Shown here piece by piece: positions 53,770 to 62,181 of a DNA stretch of 64,000 nucleotides. This stretch comes from Mycobacterium sp. (GTDB lineage Bacteria > Actinomycetota > Actinomycetes > Mycobacteriales > Mycobacteriaceae): the NCBI GenBank assembly GCA_020438905.1, contig JAGQTQ010000048.1:43867-107866 (forward strand). The letters are read 5' to 3'. The notes beneath the pieces were generated by a model. The model did no database searches. It was not told where the DNA came from and was given only the letters and a program-made list of their open reading frames with translations. Positions within the stretch are counted from its first letter, which is position 1. Each line of letters begins with the position of its first letter. The position numbers were made by a program, and so were the translations under genes.

Positions 53770-54101
53770 TCTGGCGGGGTGAGGTCTACCGCGTCGATCT
53801 CGGCCGGCCGGTCGGACACGAGCCGGCCTTTCGCCGCCCGGCGGTGGTTGTATCGGTCGACATCCTCAACAACGGACCGGCCGGCCTGGTGGTCGTCGTC
53901 CCGATAACCACCGTCGGCTACGGCCTGCGAAGCCACGTCGAACTCGACCCGGCCAGCAGCGGGCTGGAGCACATTTCCTTCGCTCGCTGTGACCAACTGC
54001 GGATGGTCTCCGTCGAGCGACTGTCATCCCGCCATGGAATGGCCGGTCCAGAACAAATGCAAGCAATCGACCAGGCACTGCGCTTCGTCCTCGACCTGTA
54101 G
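53766..54101 (+). CDS. MazF-family endoribonuclease toxin
   Basis: 111 aa from a TTG at 53766 overlapping the antitoxin stop. IWRGEVYRVDLGRPVGHEPAFRRPAVVVSVD is a clear MazF N-terminus, followed by VVVVPITTVGYGLRSHVELDP and a C-terminal helix MQAIDQALRFVLDL. The S1-S2 loop GHEPAFRRP is complete, so it is probably active. Confidence 0.88.
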   Translation: MIWRGEVYRVDLGRPVGHEPAFRRPAVVVSVDILNNGPAGLVVVVPITTVGYGLRSHVELDPASSGLEHISFARCDQLRMVSVERLSSRHGMAGPEQMQAIDQALRFVLDL

Positions 54102-54285
54102 CGCTCGGCCAGAGGGCGGGTATTTCCGCATTCCGCGGCCGGCTTGGTGTACCGCAACCATGCGGGCCAACCCGCGCCGGCGAAAGGCGGGACGACGGCG
54201 TCGGCGTCTCGGTGCCACTCTCGGCGCCTGATGGGCTGCAACTCGGTGGTCGCAGTCTGCATCCCAAATCGGTACCATCGTAGGC

Positions 54286-54522
54286 GTGAGCAAGCAGATC
54301 GCCGTCCGCCTTCCCGAGGACGTCGTCGAATTCATCGACAACGAAGTCGACCGGAGGCGTAGTGAGAGCCGCGCGTCATTTGTGCTCAAGGCGCTCCAAC
54401 GCGAGCAGCGCCGGCTGATCGCGGCCCGCGATGCAAGAATCCTCGCCGAGGAGGGCAGCGCAGACGATGACTTCGATGCGCTTGCCGCTCGTGCCTCCAC
54501 CTTCGAACTGGATATCGATTGA
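54286..54522 (+). CDS. MazE-like ribbon-helix-helix antitoxin
   Basis: 78 aa from GTG 54286; TACCAT at 54273-54278 fits a leaderless -10. The RHH core is KQIAVRLPEDVVEFIDNEVDRRRSESRASFVLKALQRE and the C-terminus is acidic (EEGSADDDFD). Its stop overlaps the toxin start as TTGA. Confidence 0.87.
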   Translation: MSKQIAVRLPEDVVEFIDNEVDRRRSESRASFVLKALQREQRRLIAARDARILAEEGSADDDFDALAARASTFELDID

Positions 54523-54818
54523 GACCGATCCACATTGCCCAGCTCGACAAGGCCCGCCCGGTTCTGGTCCTGACTCGGGAACTCGTGCGGCCTCACCTCA
54601 CCAGAGTTACCGTCGCACCGATCACAGGAACCGTCCGGGGCCTGTCGACCGAAGTTCCGGTCGGCGTGCGCAACGGACTCGAAAAGGACTGCGTCGTCAG
54701 CATCGACAACATCGCGACGATCCCGGTCGCCGCATTGAGGCGCCAGATCGGGTTCTTTCTGCCGGATCAAGAAGAATCGCTGACAACGGCGATTCATCAC
54801 GCCTTCGATCTCGAATGA
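54519..54818 (+). CDS. MazF-family endoribonuclease toxin
   Basis: 99 aa from a TTG at 54519. The N-terminal strands are RPIHIAQLDKARPVLVLTRE with the KARPVLV motif, then VTVAPITGTVRGLSTEVPVG and a C-terminal helix ending AIHHAFDLE. This short, basic form is typical of actinobacterial MazF9/PemK-like toxins. The dif-like site lies 86 bp downstream. Confidence 0.88.
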   Translation: MRPIHIAQLDKARPVLVLTRELVRPHLTRVTVAPITGTVRGLSTEVPVGVRNGLEKDCVVSIDNIATIPVAALRRQIGFFLPDQEESLTTAIHHAFDLE

Positions 54819-54904
54819 TCAACTTGACTATGGCCCCTCGCGCGCCGCGGGGGTAAAGCAGCTGTTCAACGGGGGTGGGATCAGACCTCGATCACACCAG
54901 CTTA

Positions 54905-54932
54905 AGTTGACATAATGTGGCTTATCGGCAAA
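54905..54932. other. dif: dif-like XerC/XerD recombination site
   Basis: Two 11-bp arms, AGTTGACATAA (54905-54915) and TTATCGGCAAA (54922-54932), flank a 6-bp spacer TGTGGC. On the minus strand this is XerC arm, spacer, XerD arm. The XerD arm TTATGTCAACT matches the E. coli dif arm TTATGTTAAAT at 9 of 11 positions, and the XerC arm at 7 of 11, with ATAA/TTAT flanking the spacer as in known dif sites. It lies in a 433-bp gap without genes (54819-55251); nothing else is seen in that gap. Confidence 0.72.
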
Positions 54933-55251
54933 AACCTGAACTGGGCGAACGGTGAACTGCAGGCCAGAGTGCCCGGCCAGCGGTCCGACGGGTGTCGGAG
55001 CCCCTGCTTCGATCGACTGGCCATGACTTCCTCGTCAAGTCAGACCTCCCGCGGGTGCGAGAACTGTGTGCATGGGTTCCCCACTCAGCGGAGCCGCTAT
55101 GGCGTTCACGCAGTGGGCGTGAAATGACTCGGTTTCCGCCCCCAGCGCCCCCATGGCCGGCCACAGCTAAAACGTCACTGTGACGCTTTGAACGCCGCCG
55201 GCTGAGGGACTCTCGCCGTCATCACCATGCCCGCTATCGCGGTCCACGCCG

Positions 55252-55596
55252 TCAAAGACCCAACCCCCGCCGAAGTCCCCGATCGACGTCGTCCATGATG
55301 TTGGCCGGCAAGTCGCCGATCCGATCCGACAGGTCCGTCTTGTTGAGTGTGATGAGTGCGGTGATGTTGACGACCGAATCGCGCGGTAGCCCCGTTGCTG
55401 CGGCAGGCAGGAACACGTTGCCCGGCATCGCCGCCAAGGCCGTGTTCGAGGTGACCACCGCGGTGAGCACGGTCGCGATACGGCTCGCGTTGTAGGGGTC
55501 GGATTGGATCACCAGCACAGGGCGACGTTTGGCTGGTCGGCTACCGCCCGGCGCTCCCAGATCCGCCCAGTAAAGCTCAGCCCGGCTGATCACCAC
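55252..55596 (-). CDS. mazF6: mRNA interferase MazF6 (Rv1991c-like)
   Basis: 114 aa. RAELYWADLGAPGGSRPAKRRPVLVIQSDPYNASRIATVL and NVFLPAAATGLPRDSVVNITALITLNKTDL follow M. tuberculosis MazF6 (Rv1991c, MazF-mt3) almost residue for residue. MazF6 cleaves pentanucleotide U-rich RNA sites including rRNA. Its start overlaps the antitoxin by 7 nt. Unlike the four modules to its left it is transcribed leftward, away from the second vapBC and towards dif. Confidence 0.92.
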   Translation of the reverse strand: MVISRAELYWADLGAPGGSRPAKRRPVLVIQSDPYNASRIATVLTAVVTSNTALAAMPGNVFLPAAATGLPRDSVVNITALITLNKTDLSDRIGDLPANIMDDVDRGLRRGLGL

Positions 55597-55838
55597 TCGT
55601 CGTCTGCTGCATCCAGGACCCGATGCCCGATGGCTACGGCGACGACCTCCGATTCGTCAGTGGCATCAAGGCGTTCAAGGGCACTGTCGATCCGGCTGGT
55701 CAGGGATTGGGCGTCCAACTCATCCAAGTAGCGCTGCGCGGCTCGGGCGAAAAACTCCGATCGGCTCATGCCGAGTTCCGAGGCGGTCCGGGACACCCGA
55801 TCGAACGTCTCGTCCGAGACGGAGATGGCTGTCTTCAC
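55590..55838 (-). CDS. mazE6: antitoxin MazE6
   Basis: 82 aa, GTG start. KTAISVSDETFDRVSRTASELGMSRSEFFARAAQRYLDELDAQ is the RHH domain typical of MazE6 (Rv1991A); the tail DAADDEW is the acidic C-terminus. TATACT at 55850-55845 and GTATAA repeats lie directly upstream, and the message is probably leaderless. Confidence 0.9.
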   Translation of the reverse strand: MKTAISVSDETFDRVSRTASELGMSRSEFFARAAQRYLDELDAQSLTSRIDSALERLDATDESEVVAVAIGHRVLDAADDEW

Positions 55839-55844
55839 GGTCCG

Positions 55845-55861
55845 AGTATAACTTGGTATAA
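55845..55861 (-). promoter_or_regulatory. mazE6 promoter/operator
   Basis: On the minus strand TATACT (55850-55845) is a -10 placed 6 nt before the GTG. The plus-strand hexamer GTATAA occurs at 55846-55851 and 55856-55861 (10-bp period), a likely MazE6 binding site. Confidence 0.5.
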
Positions 55862-55960
55862 CCGACGGGTGGCCCGCTTCCGCGCCACGAGAGCGACAAC
55901 TCAGGTTTCGGCGTAATCATCTGTCCGCGTCGGTTTGAGCGCGCCGCAGCGGTCCCACTC

Positions 55961-55990
55961 GTATATATCGCCCGTCATCACAGATATACT
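55961..55990 (+). promoter_or_regulatory. vapB promoter with inverted-repeat operator
   Basis: GTATAT (55961-55966) and ATATAC (55984-55989) form an inverted repeat, and TATACT (55985-55990) is a -10 placed 6 nt before the GTG at 55997. It lies in the 158-bp divergent region between mazE6 and vapB. Confidence 0.5.
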
Positions 55991-55996
55991 GCGTGG

Positions 55997-56191
55997 GTGG
56001 GCAAGCACTTGGTGGATATTGATGAGCAGGCATTGGAGCTTGCGCGTGCTGAGCTTGGAACAACCACGATCAAGGCGACCGTGAACGCTGCGCTGCACAA
56101 CGCCACATCGGGGCGGGCGAAGCGCACGGCTGCGGCGCTGGACACTCTGGCCTCGGCGAATCTGGACGATCGCGCCGAGGCGTGGCGCTGA
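55997..56191 (+). CDS. vapB: VapB-type antitoxin
   Basis: 64 aa, GTG start. The pattern KHLVDIDEQALELARAELGTTTIKATVNAALHNA, then acidic residues DDRAEAW, is that of type IIA VapB proteins whose RHH fold is shifted to the N-terminus. It overlaps the vapC start by 10 nt. Confidence 0.87.
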   Translation: MGKHLVDIDEQALELARAELGTTTIKATVNAALHNATSGRAKRTAAALDTLASANLDDRAEAWR

Positions 56192-56595
56192 GATTCCTGG
56201 TCGACACCAGTGTGATCAAGCGGCTGGCTCAGCCCGCCGTGCGGCAGGTGGTCGAGCCGCTCGCTGAGGCCGGCGAACTTGCCCGCGCCCGAATCACTGA
56301 TCTGGAAGTCGGATATTCCGCGCGTAACGCAGCCGAGTGGGACACCCTCATGACGGCGCTCGAGATTTTCAAACCCGTTGATACGACGGATGCTCATCAC
56401 CGCCGGGCCCTTCAGGTGCAGCGGCTGTTGGCTCAGCGAATCCAGTGCGGTCGCAAGATCCCCGATTTGCTCATCGCTGCGGCGGCCGAGGATCACGGTC
56501 TCACCGTGTTGCACTACGACACCGACTTCGACCAGATTTCCGCGGCAACCGGTCAGCCCAGTCAGTGGGTGGTGCCTGCCGGCACCGCCGACTAA
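56182..56595 (+). CDS. vapC: VapC-type PIN-domain ribonuclease toxin
   Basis: 137 aa, GTG start. PIN residues: Asp in FLVDTSVI, Glu in ITDLEVGY, Asp in KIPDLLIAAAAE and Asp in DTDFDQI. It is a complete VapC; the RNA target is unknown. It is convergent with htpG, 62 nt apart. Confidence 0.9.
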   Translation: MALRFLVDTSVIKRLAQPAVRQVVEPLAEAGELARARITDLEVGYSARNAAEWDTLMTALEIFKPVDTTDAHHRRALQVQRLLAQRIQCGRKIPDLLIAAAAEDHGLTVLHYDTDFDQISAATGQPSQWVVPAGTAD

Positions 56596-56657
56596 GTCTG
56601 ATGGTTCTGCGGCGGCGTTAGCGGCCGACGTCACCGATCTGCGGTTCTTCGCAGGAC

Positions 56658-58601
56658 CTACACCACCGTCTGAGCCAACCTGGCGGCAAGCAGCCCGGCA
56701 AACCTGGCCGGGTCGTCCAGTGCCCCGCCTTCGGCCAGAAGCGCTGTCCCGTAGAGCAATTCGGCGGTCTCGCCGAGGGAACGCAACTGGGCGTCGTCAC
56801 CCCCCGCCTGGTGCGCCTGGCGCAGGCCCGCGATGAGCGGATGGTTGGGGTTCACCTCGAGTGTCCGCTTGCCCACCGGAACGTCCTGTCCGGAGGCTCG
56901 GTACATTCGCGCCAGTGCCGGCGTGATTCCGAAGGTGTCGGTGATCAGGCAGGCAGGCGAATCGGTAAGACGGTGCGACAACCGCACTTCCTTGACGTGA
57001 TCGCCCAGCGTTTCCTGGAGCCAGCTCAGGAGATCGGCGAATTCCCGTTCCTGTTCCTCGCGCTCGGCTCCATGCGCGGTCTTGTCATCCTCGGAGTCGA
57101 GGTCCACCTCACCGCGTGACACCGACTGCAGGGGCTTGCCGTCGAACTCGGTGACAGCCCCGACCCACACTTCGTCGACCGGATCGGTGAGCAGCAGCAC
57201 CTCAAAACCCTTGGCCTTGAACGCCTCCAGGTGCGGTGACTTCAGGAGTTGCTCACGGCTCTCACCGGTGGCGTAGAAGATCTGCTCCTGACCTTCTTTC
57301 ATCCGCCCGATGTAGTCGGCCAGCGTGGTGGGCTCCTGCTCGCTGTGCGTCGAGGCGAAGGATGAGATGCGCAGCAGCGTCTCCTGGTTGTCGAAATCCG
57401 ACAGCAGGCCTTCCTTCAGCACCCTGCCGAACTGGGTCCAGAAGGTGCGGTAGTCCTCCGGGCGCTCCGCCGCCATGTCCTTGATGGCCGACAGGACCTT
57501 CTTGGTGAGCCGGCGACGGATCGCGTTGATCTGCCGATCCTGTTGCAACATCTCCCGGGACACGTTGAGCGACATGTCCTGCGCGTCAACGACACCCTTG
57601 ACGAAGCGCAGGTACTCCGGCATCAGATCGTCACAGTCGGCCATGATGAACACGCGCTTGACGTAGAGCTGTATGCCGGCGCCGCCGTCCCTGTTGAACA
57701 GGTCGAACGGGGCGTGTGACGGGATGAACAGCAAGGCCTGGTATTCGAAGGTGCCCTCGGCCTTCAGCGGGATGATCTCCAGCGGGTCGTCCCAGGCGTG
57801 CGCGATGTGCTTGTAGAAGTCCTTGTACTCCTCGTCGGACACTTCGTCTCGCGGCCGGGCCCACAACGCCTTCATCGAGTTGACGGTCTCGGTCTCGATG
57901 GTCACGACATCGTCGCCGCCCTCCTCGGCGGCCGGGGTGCGCCTCTCGACATCCATCCGGATGGGCCAGGCAATGAAGTCGGAATACCGCTTGACCAGTT
58001 CGGTGATCTTATGCGCCGAGGTGTAGTCGTGCAGCTCGTCCTCGGTGTCCACCGGCTTGAGATGCAAGGTCACCGAGGTCCCCTGCGGAGCGCCGTCCAG
58101 CGATTCGATCGTGTAGGTGCCTTCGCCGCTGGAGACCCACCGGGTGGCCCCGCTCTCCCCAGCCTTGCGCGTGAGCAGCTCGACCCGGTCGGCGACCATG
58201 AAGGTCGAATAGAAGCCGATGCCGAACTGGCCGATCAGCTCCTCCGAGGCGGCCGCGTTCTTGGCCTCCCGCAACTTCTTCCGCAGTTCGGCGGTGCCCG
58301 ATTTGGCGACGGTGCCGATCAGATCCACCACCTCGTCATGCGACATCCCGATGCCGTTGTCGCGCACGGTCAAGGTGCGGGCATCGGTGTCCAGCTCGAT
58401 CTCGATGTGCAGATCGGAGGTGTCGGCGTCGAGATCCTTGTTCCGGAAGGCTTCCAGCCTGAGCTTGTCCAGGGCGTCGGATGCGTTGGAGATCAACTCC
58501 CGCAGAAACGAGTCCTTGTTGGAGTAGATCGAGTGGACCATCAGGTCCAGAAGCTGGCGGGTCTCCGCCTGGAACTCCAGCTGCTCAACCTGTCCGTTCA
58601 T
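56658..58601 (-). CDS. htpG: chaperone protein HtpG (Hsp90)
   Basis: 647 aa from the ATG at 58601. The GHKL ATPase motifs are MVHSIYSNKDSFLRELISNASDALDKLR (Asn-box), LTVRDNGIGMSHDE and IGQFGIGFYSTFMVAD. Middle and C-terminal dimerisation domains are complete (NVSREMLQQDRQ). It is a cytosolic ATP-dependent chaperone. The longer frame to 58733 is not supported. Confidence 0.96.
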   Translation of the reverse strand: MNGQVEQLEFQAETRQLLDLMVHSIYSNKDSFLRELISNASDALDKLRLEAFRNKDLDADTSDLHIEIELDTDARTLTVRDNGIGMSHDEVVDLIGTVAKSGTAELRKKLREAKNAAASEELIGQFGIGFYSTFMVADRVELLTRKAGESGATRWVSSGEGTYTIESLDGAPQGTSVTLHLKPVDTEDELHDYTSAHKITELVKRYSDFIAWPIRMDVERRTPAAEEGGDDVVTIETETVNSMKALWARPRDEVSDEEYKDFYKHIAHAWDDPLEIIPLKAEGTFEYQALLFIPSHAPFDLFNRDGGAGIQLYVKRVFIMADCDDLMPEYLRFVKGVVDAQDMSLNVSREMLQQDRQINAIRRRLTKKVLSAIKDMAAERPEDYRTFWTQFGRVLKEGLLSDFDNQETLLRISSFASTHSEQEPTTLADYIGRMKEGQEQIFYATGESREQLLKSPHLEAFKAKGFEVLLLTDPVDEVWVGAVTEFDGKPLQSVSRGEVDLDSEDDKTAHGAEREEQEREFADLLSWLQETLGDHVKEVRLSHRLTDSPACLITDTFGITPALARMYRASGQDVPVGKRTLEVNPNHPLIAGLRQAHQAGGDDAQLRSLGETAELLYGTALLAEGGALDDPARFAGLLAARLAQTVV

Positions 58602-58755
58602 GCGATTCCGTTCGACGACGACATTACCGCTCGAATGTACCGCGAAGGATTTGCTGGGAACGTCCGGGCCGACGCCCGCCATCGGCGGCAATACCGACCG
58701 TGAGGCTCGGCAGCGCAACGCATCGACGGGCATGAGCGCGTGCCCGATGGGGCGT

Positions 58756-58761
58756 TAGAAT
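58756..58761 (+). promoter_or_regulatory. -10 hexamer (TAGAAT) of a leaderless gene
   Basis: TAGAAT ends 6 nt before the GTG at 58768, the leaderless spacing seen several times in this window. Confidence 0.5.
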
Positions 58762-58767
58762 TCCGCC

Positions 58768-59583
58768 GTGACACTGAGGGTCGCCGAGATATTGGCAATC
58801 GGGGTGATCGTCGTCCTCGTCGGCGCGGCACTGGTCTATCTGATCGGCTCCTTCCTCTTGATGGCCCGCCACGTGACGCCTCGGCCCGGCCAGCATCACC
58901 TCGCGGCGATGTGGCACGAGCTGTACTACGTGCTGATCACCCAGCCGCTGATCCCGATCTACTACGTCATCGGTCGGCGTCTCGGGCGTGGCGACGGCAT
59001 CCCGGTGATCTTCATCCACGGTTACTTCCAGAACCGGGCCGACTTCGTCTGGATGGCCAGACAATTGCGAAAGTCCGCGAAGGGCCCGCTGTACGGATTC
59101 AACTATCCGTGGTTCGACTCCGTCGATCGCAACGTGCCCCGCTTGGAGCGGTTCGTCGAGCGGGTCTGCGCCGAAACCGGTTGCGAGCGGGTGAGCCTCG
59201 TGGCGCACTCGCTGGGCGGACTGGTGTCCCTGGAGTATGCGCACTCCCCCGCCGGTCAGGGCAAGGTGGCCCACTGCGTCACCATCGGCACCCCGCATGC
59301 CGGGGTGAAGTGGCGCGGCCCGATCCTGGGCCGGGTGGGCAAGGAATTGCGCGAGGGCCAGTTCCACGAGGAGCGCAAGGAGCGCGCCGTGATCTCGCCG
59401 ACCCTGAGCGTCTACTCCACCCACGACAACATCGTGCACCCGCCGTCGACCAGCGAACTGGCCTCCCGCGGCGGCAACGACGTGGCCATCGAGGGCCTCG
59501 GACACCTGTCCCTGCTCTACTCCCGTGAGGTCACCGAGGTTCTCATCGAGTTCATCGACCGGGACGAGGCAGCCTGCGGCTGA
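58768..59583 (+). CDS. membrane-anchored alpha/beta hydrolase (lipase-like)
   Basis: 271 aa, GTG start supported by the -10 hexamer 6 nt upstream. An N-terminal membrane helix (about 8-30) is followed by an alpha/beta hydrolase: VIFIHGYFQNR with the oxyanion HG, nucleophile Ser in VAHSLGG, and the catalytic Asp and His in STHDNIVHP and LGHLSLLYS. It resembles triacylglycerol lipase class 2/LipB-like bacterial enzymes. Probably acts on ester lipids at the inner membrane. The next secreted esterase begins 48 nt downstream. Confidence 0.82.
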   Translation: MTLRVAEILAIGVIVVLVGAALVYLIGSFLLMARHVTPRPGQHHLAAMWHELYYVLITQPLIPIYYVIGRRLGRGDGIPVIFIHGYFQNRADFVWMARQLRKSAKGPLYGFNYPWFDSVDRNVPRLERFVERVCAETGCERVSLVAHSLGGLVSLEYAHSPAGQGKVAHCVTIGTPHAGVKWRGPILGRVGKELREGQFHEERKERAVISPTLSVYSTHDNIVHPPSTSELASRGGNDVAIEGLGHLSLLYSREVTEVLIEFIDRDEAACG

Positions 59584-59631
59584 TCCGACGGGCTCGGTCC
59601 ACGGTTTGACGGGTTTGGCAAACTGGCAGGC

Positions 59632-60525
59632 GTGATGTCGCGTATGGCGGGTTTGTTGACCGCACTTGTCATCCTCGGGGGCGCCGCGAGCGCGCCCGTC
59701 TCGGCCGACGCCCCGGACCCGCCGGGAACCCTGACCTTCGGCGGCCTGCAGCGCAACTATGTCCTGCACGTTCCCCCCGGACCGCCGGCCGGCCTGGTGA
59801 TCAACCTGCACGGGTCCGGTATGAGCGGACAAGATCAAGCAGCGGTGACCGGCTACAACGCCGTCGGCGACCGCTACGGCTTCGTCGTCGCCTACCCGAA
59901 CGGTATCGACGCCAGCTGGGCCGACGGCCGCGGCGCCTCGGTACCCGACCGGCAGGGCGTCGACGATGTCGGCTTCCTGGCGACGCTCATCGAACGCCTC
60001 GCGCGTGACTTCGCCATCCCGCCCGGGCGCGTCTTCGTCACCGGCATGTCCGCGGGAGCATTCATGGCCAATCGGCTGGTCTGCGAGCGCGCCGACCTGG
60101 TCTCCGCCCTGGCCCCGGTGGCCGGAACCCTCGGCGCCGGTCTGGGGTGCGCCCCGTCCAAACCGGTGTCGGTGATGGCCGTTCACGGCACCGCCGACCC
60201 GGTGGTGCCCTACAACGGCGGCCCAATGGTCGGCCGCGGCGGCGCCAGCGAAATCCTCTCGGCACCGGCCCTCGCGGAGCGCTGGCGCGAGGTGAACCGC
60301 TGTCCGGGACCGCTGCTCGATGATCCGCCGGCCGGCGAGATTCAGGAGATGACCGCGGCCGGATGCGCCGACGGTACCGAGGTGGTGCTGGTCCGTATCA
60401 ACGGCGGCGGCCACACCTGGCCGGCCGGTCGCTTCTCGCTACCGGCCGATATCGTCGGGCCGACGACTTACGCCGTGGACGCCTCGCAGGCCAGCGGCGC
60501 GTTCTTCGCCGCACAGCCGGTCTGA
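59632..60525 (+). CDS. secreted PHB depolymerase/feruloyl esterase-like protein (LpqC-like)
   Basis: 297 aa from GTG 59632 (ATG at 59635 equally good). Signal peptide ending VSADAP. Alpha/beta hydrolase of the esterase PHB/LpqC family: VINLHGSGMSGQDQ, nucleophile in TGMSAGAFMAN, Asp in VHGTADPVVPYNG and His in NGGGHTWPAG. It would cleave polyester or aromatic ester bonds outside the cell. No lipobox, so it may be free rather than a lipoprotein. Confidence 0.83.
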   Translation: MMSRMAGLLTALVILGGAASAPVSADAPDPPGTLTFGGLQRNYVLHVPPGPPAGLVINLHGSGMSGQDQAAVTGYNAVGDRYGFVVAYPNGIDASWADGRGASVPDRQGVDDVGFLATLIERLARDFAIPPGRVFVTGMSAGAFMANRLVCERADLVSALAPVAGTLGAGLGCAPSKPVSVMAVHGTADPVVPYNGGPMVGRGGASEILSAPALAERWREVNRCPGPLLDDPPAGEIQEMTAAGCADGTEVVLVRINGGGHTWPAGRFSLPADIVGPTTYAVDASQASGAFFAAQPV

Positions 60526-60546
60526 TCGCGGAATCCTCGCCGTCGA

Positions 60547-60597
60547 GTGAGGAACCACGCAGACCCGCACTCGAACATCGTCTGCGTGACTCCTCAC
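60547..60597. terminator. long imperfect hairpin between convergent genes
   Basis: 18-bp arms GTGAGGAACCACGCAGAC (60547-60564) and GTCTGCGTGACTCCTCAC (60580-60597) pair at 16 of 18 positions around a 15-nt loop. It occupies nearly all of the 72-bp space between the convergent esterase and lipoprotein-like genes. Either a bidirectional terminator or a dispersed palindromic repeat. Confidence 0.7.
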
Positions 60598-61134
60598 TCA
60601 CGGTCCGGCTGTGATGCCTCCGGTGGCCGGGGCGAACTGGATAGCCACGCTTTTCTTGACGGTGGGCGCATCGGCCATCGGCTGACCCGGGCGGCGTTCC
60701 AGAAAGCGGTAGACGAAACGACCCCCGGTGAACTCGATCCCCTGCGGTTCGATGCGGTCACCGAGAAGCACGGCATTCGTTGCGTGGTAGGCGCCGCCGT
60801 CGGCGAAAGCGACGACGGCGTAATAGAAGGCGCCACTGCCGCCCGGGTCATTACGGATCAGCAGCGCCTCGTCGGCTTGCCCGTCACCGTTGACGTCTCC
60901 GGCGACCGGGTCGCCAACGATACGGACGGTGTTCTTCGCGGCCGAACCGGGTGCCGACTCCTTCTCGGCCACTCCGTCGGACAGCGCGAACGTCTGACCG
61001 TCAATCGTCAGCGTGAGGTTCTTGACCGCTGATTCGCCCTTGGTTTCCTGGTCCTGCGCGGAACGGATCGCGGCGAACAACAGGCCCAGGGAAGCTATCG
61101 CCGCGATCAGCCCGATCAGCATCGGCTTCTTCAT
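60598..61134 (-). CDS. membrane-anchored exported protein with FG-GAP-like calcium loop
   Basis: 178 aa. One N-terminal hydrophobic helix (6-24), then an extracytoplasmic domain. GDVNGDGQADEALLI is a calcium-binding DxNxDGxxD loop as found in FG-GAP/dockerin-like proteins. No lipobox Cys. Function unknown; it may bind a periplasmic or wall ligand. It ends directly at the hairpin. Confidence 0.65.
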   Translation of the reverse strand: MKKPMLIGLIAAIASLGLLFAAIRSAQDQETKGESAVKNLTLTIDGQTFALSDGVAEKESAPGSAAKNTVRIVGDPVAGDVNGDGQADEALLIRNDPGGSGAFYYAVVAFADGGAYHATNAVLLGDRIEPQGIEFTGGRFVYRFLERRPGQPMADAPTVKKSVAIQFAPATGGITAGP

Positions 61135-61179
61135 ATCGGTGCCTTACTCGCCGGGCCGGAATGAGGTCGCTCTGAGCTG

Positions 61180-62181
61180 TCATGTCAGCTTGAGGTAGTA
61201 CGAGACGGTCCGCGGCGCCACCTCATTGCCCCCGAACCAGCCACTGACCCTGGCCGCGGTCCACACGTTGGGGGTCAGCCCTTCCGGGTAGGGCTTGAAC
61301 ACCGTCTTGTCGCCGTAGGTCAAGGTGACTCCGGTGTAGTCGACGAGGAACTCGAAGGTCTCGTCGGCGGGAACGGAGATCACTTCGGCGGGATCCTTGG
61401 GCAGGATCCGCACCTTGTCGACGTTGTAGAACGGGGCGATCTCGAACTCCTGGGAAACCAGGTTGTACCGCCACCCCACCATCGCCGAGTCGCGGTCGGG
61501 TTCCAGTGGGGTGAAGGCGATCCCGGTGAACTTGTTCCAGTCGTGCTGGTCCTCGTCCTTCAGGTCGTAGACGGTGTTGGCGGTGAAGGTGCCGGTACCG
61601 GTGACCTGCTGGATGAAGAAGCCGAAGCTGTTCGGGATGGCGAAGTGGGTGCCCTTGTAGATGGTGATCAGCCGGCCGCGCGGGTCGCAGGGAAACAGAC
61701 CGCCGAGAGCCCGAGCGAGCGGCCCCGGGGTGAGGTTCGCCGCGGGAACCTCCGCGGTGTCGGCTGCTGCCGCCATGACCGGCGTCCGGGCGGCGCGGCG
61801 CGGACGGGCGTCCCGTCGGTGGACCTGTGCCGCAGCCTCAGCCGCGGGTTCCGGCGCCACCGGAACGTGAAGATCGGCGGCGCTCGGTGCGGGTGTAGCG
61901 ACCGATAACCGCGAGGTGGCCGCCACTCGGGGTACCGCCGCATTCCCGGAGCCGACCGCCGCCGCGGACCGGGCCGTGGCCGCGGCGGCACGGGGGCTCA
62001 CCGCCCCGGCTGCCGACCTGCGGGGCGATGAGGCTGAATCCGCGGTTCGAGACGAGGGGTCCGCCGGCGCGGCCGAGGCCGGTGCGGCGGTCGCGAACCC
62101 GATCAGTGCTCCCGCTCCCGCGGTGGCAGCCAGAACACCGGCACGTCCCGCCAACACCGCCACGCCCATGTCTCGGAGCAT
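61180..62181 (-). CDS. secreted protein with unknown beta-rich C-terminal domain
   Basis: 333 aa. Signal peptide ending PASAAPA, an Ala/Ser/Arg-rich linker to about 155, then a ~175-aa domain (GRLITIYKGTHFAIPNSFGFFIQQV, then WTAARVSGWFGGNEVAPRTVSYYLKLT). No cysteines in the domain apart from one, no known motif. The layout (export, long linker, one compact domain) is similar to the neighbouring GH16 proteins. Unknown function. Confidence 0.6.
   Translation of the reverse strand: MLRDMGVAVLAGRAGVLAATAGAGALIGFATAAPASAAPADPSSRTADSASSPRRSAAGAVSPRAAAATARSAAAVGSGNAAVPRVAATSRLSVATPAPSAADLHVPVAPEPAAEAAAQVHRRDARPRRAARTPVMAAAADTAEVPAANLTPGPLARALGGLFPCDPRGRLITIYKGTHFAIPNSFGFFIQQVTGTGTFTANTVYDLKDEDQHDWNKFTGIAFTPLEPDRDSAMVGWRYNLVSQEFEIAPFYNVDKVRILPKDPAEVISVPADETFEFLVDYTGVTLTYGDKTVFKPYPEGLTPNVWTAARVSGWFGGNEVAPRTVSYYLKLT

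Noticed and set aside
54915-55183. Two short open frames (70 and 63 aa) in the gap after the last plus-strand MazF
   Set aside because: No motif, no ribosome binding site, and the first overlaps the dif-like site; treated as non-coding.
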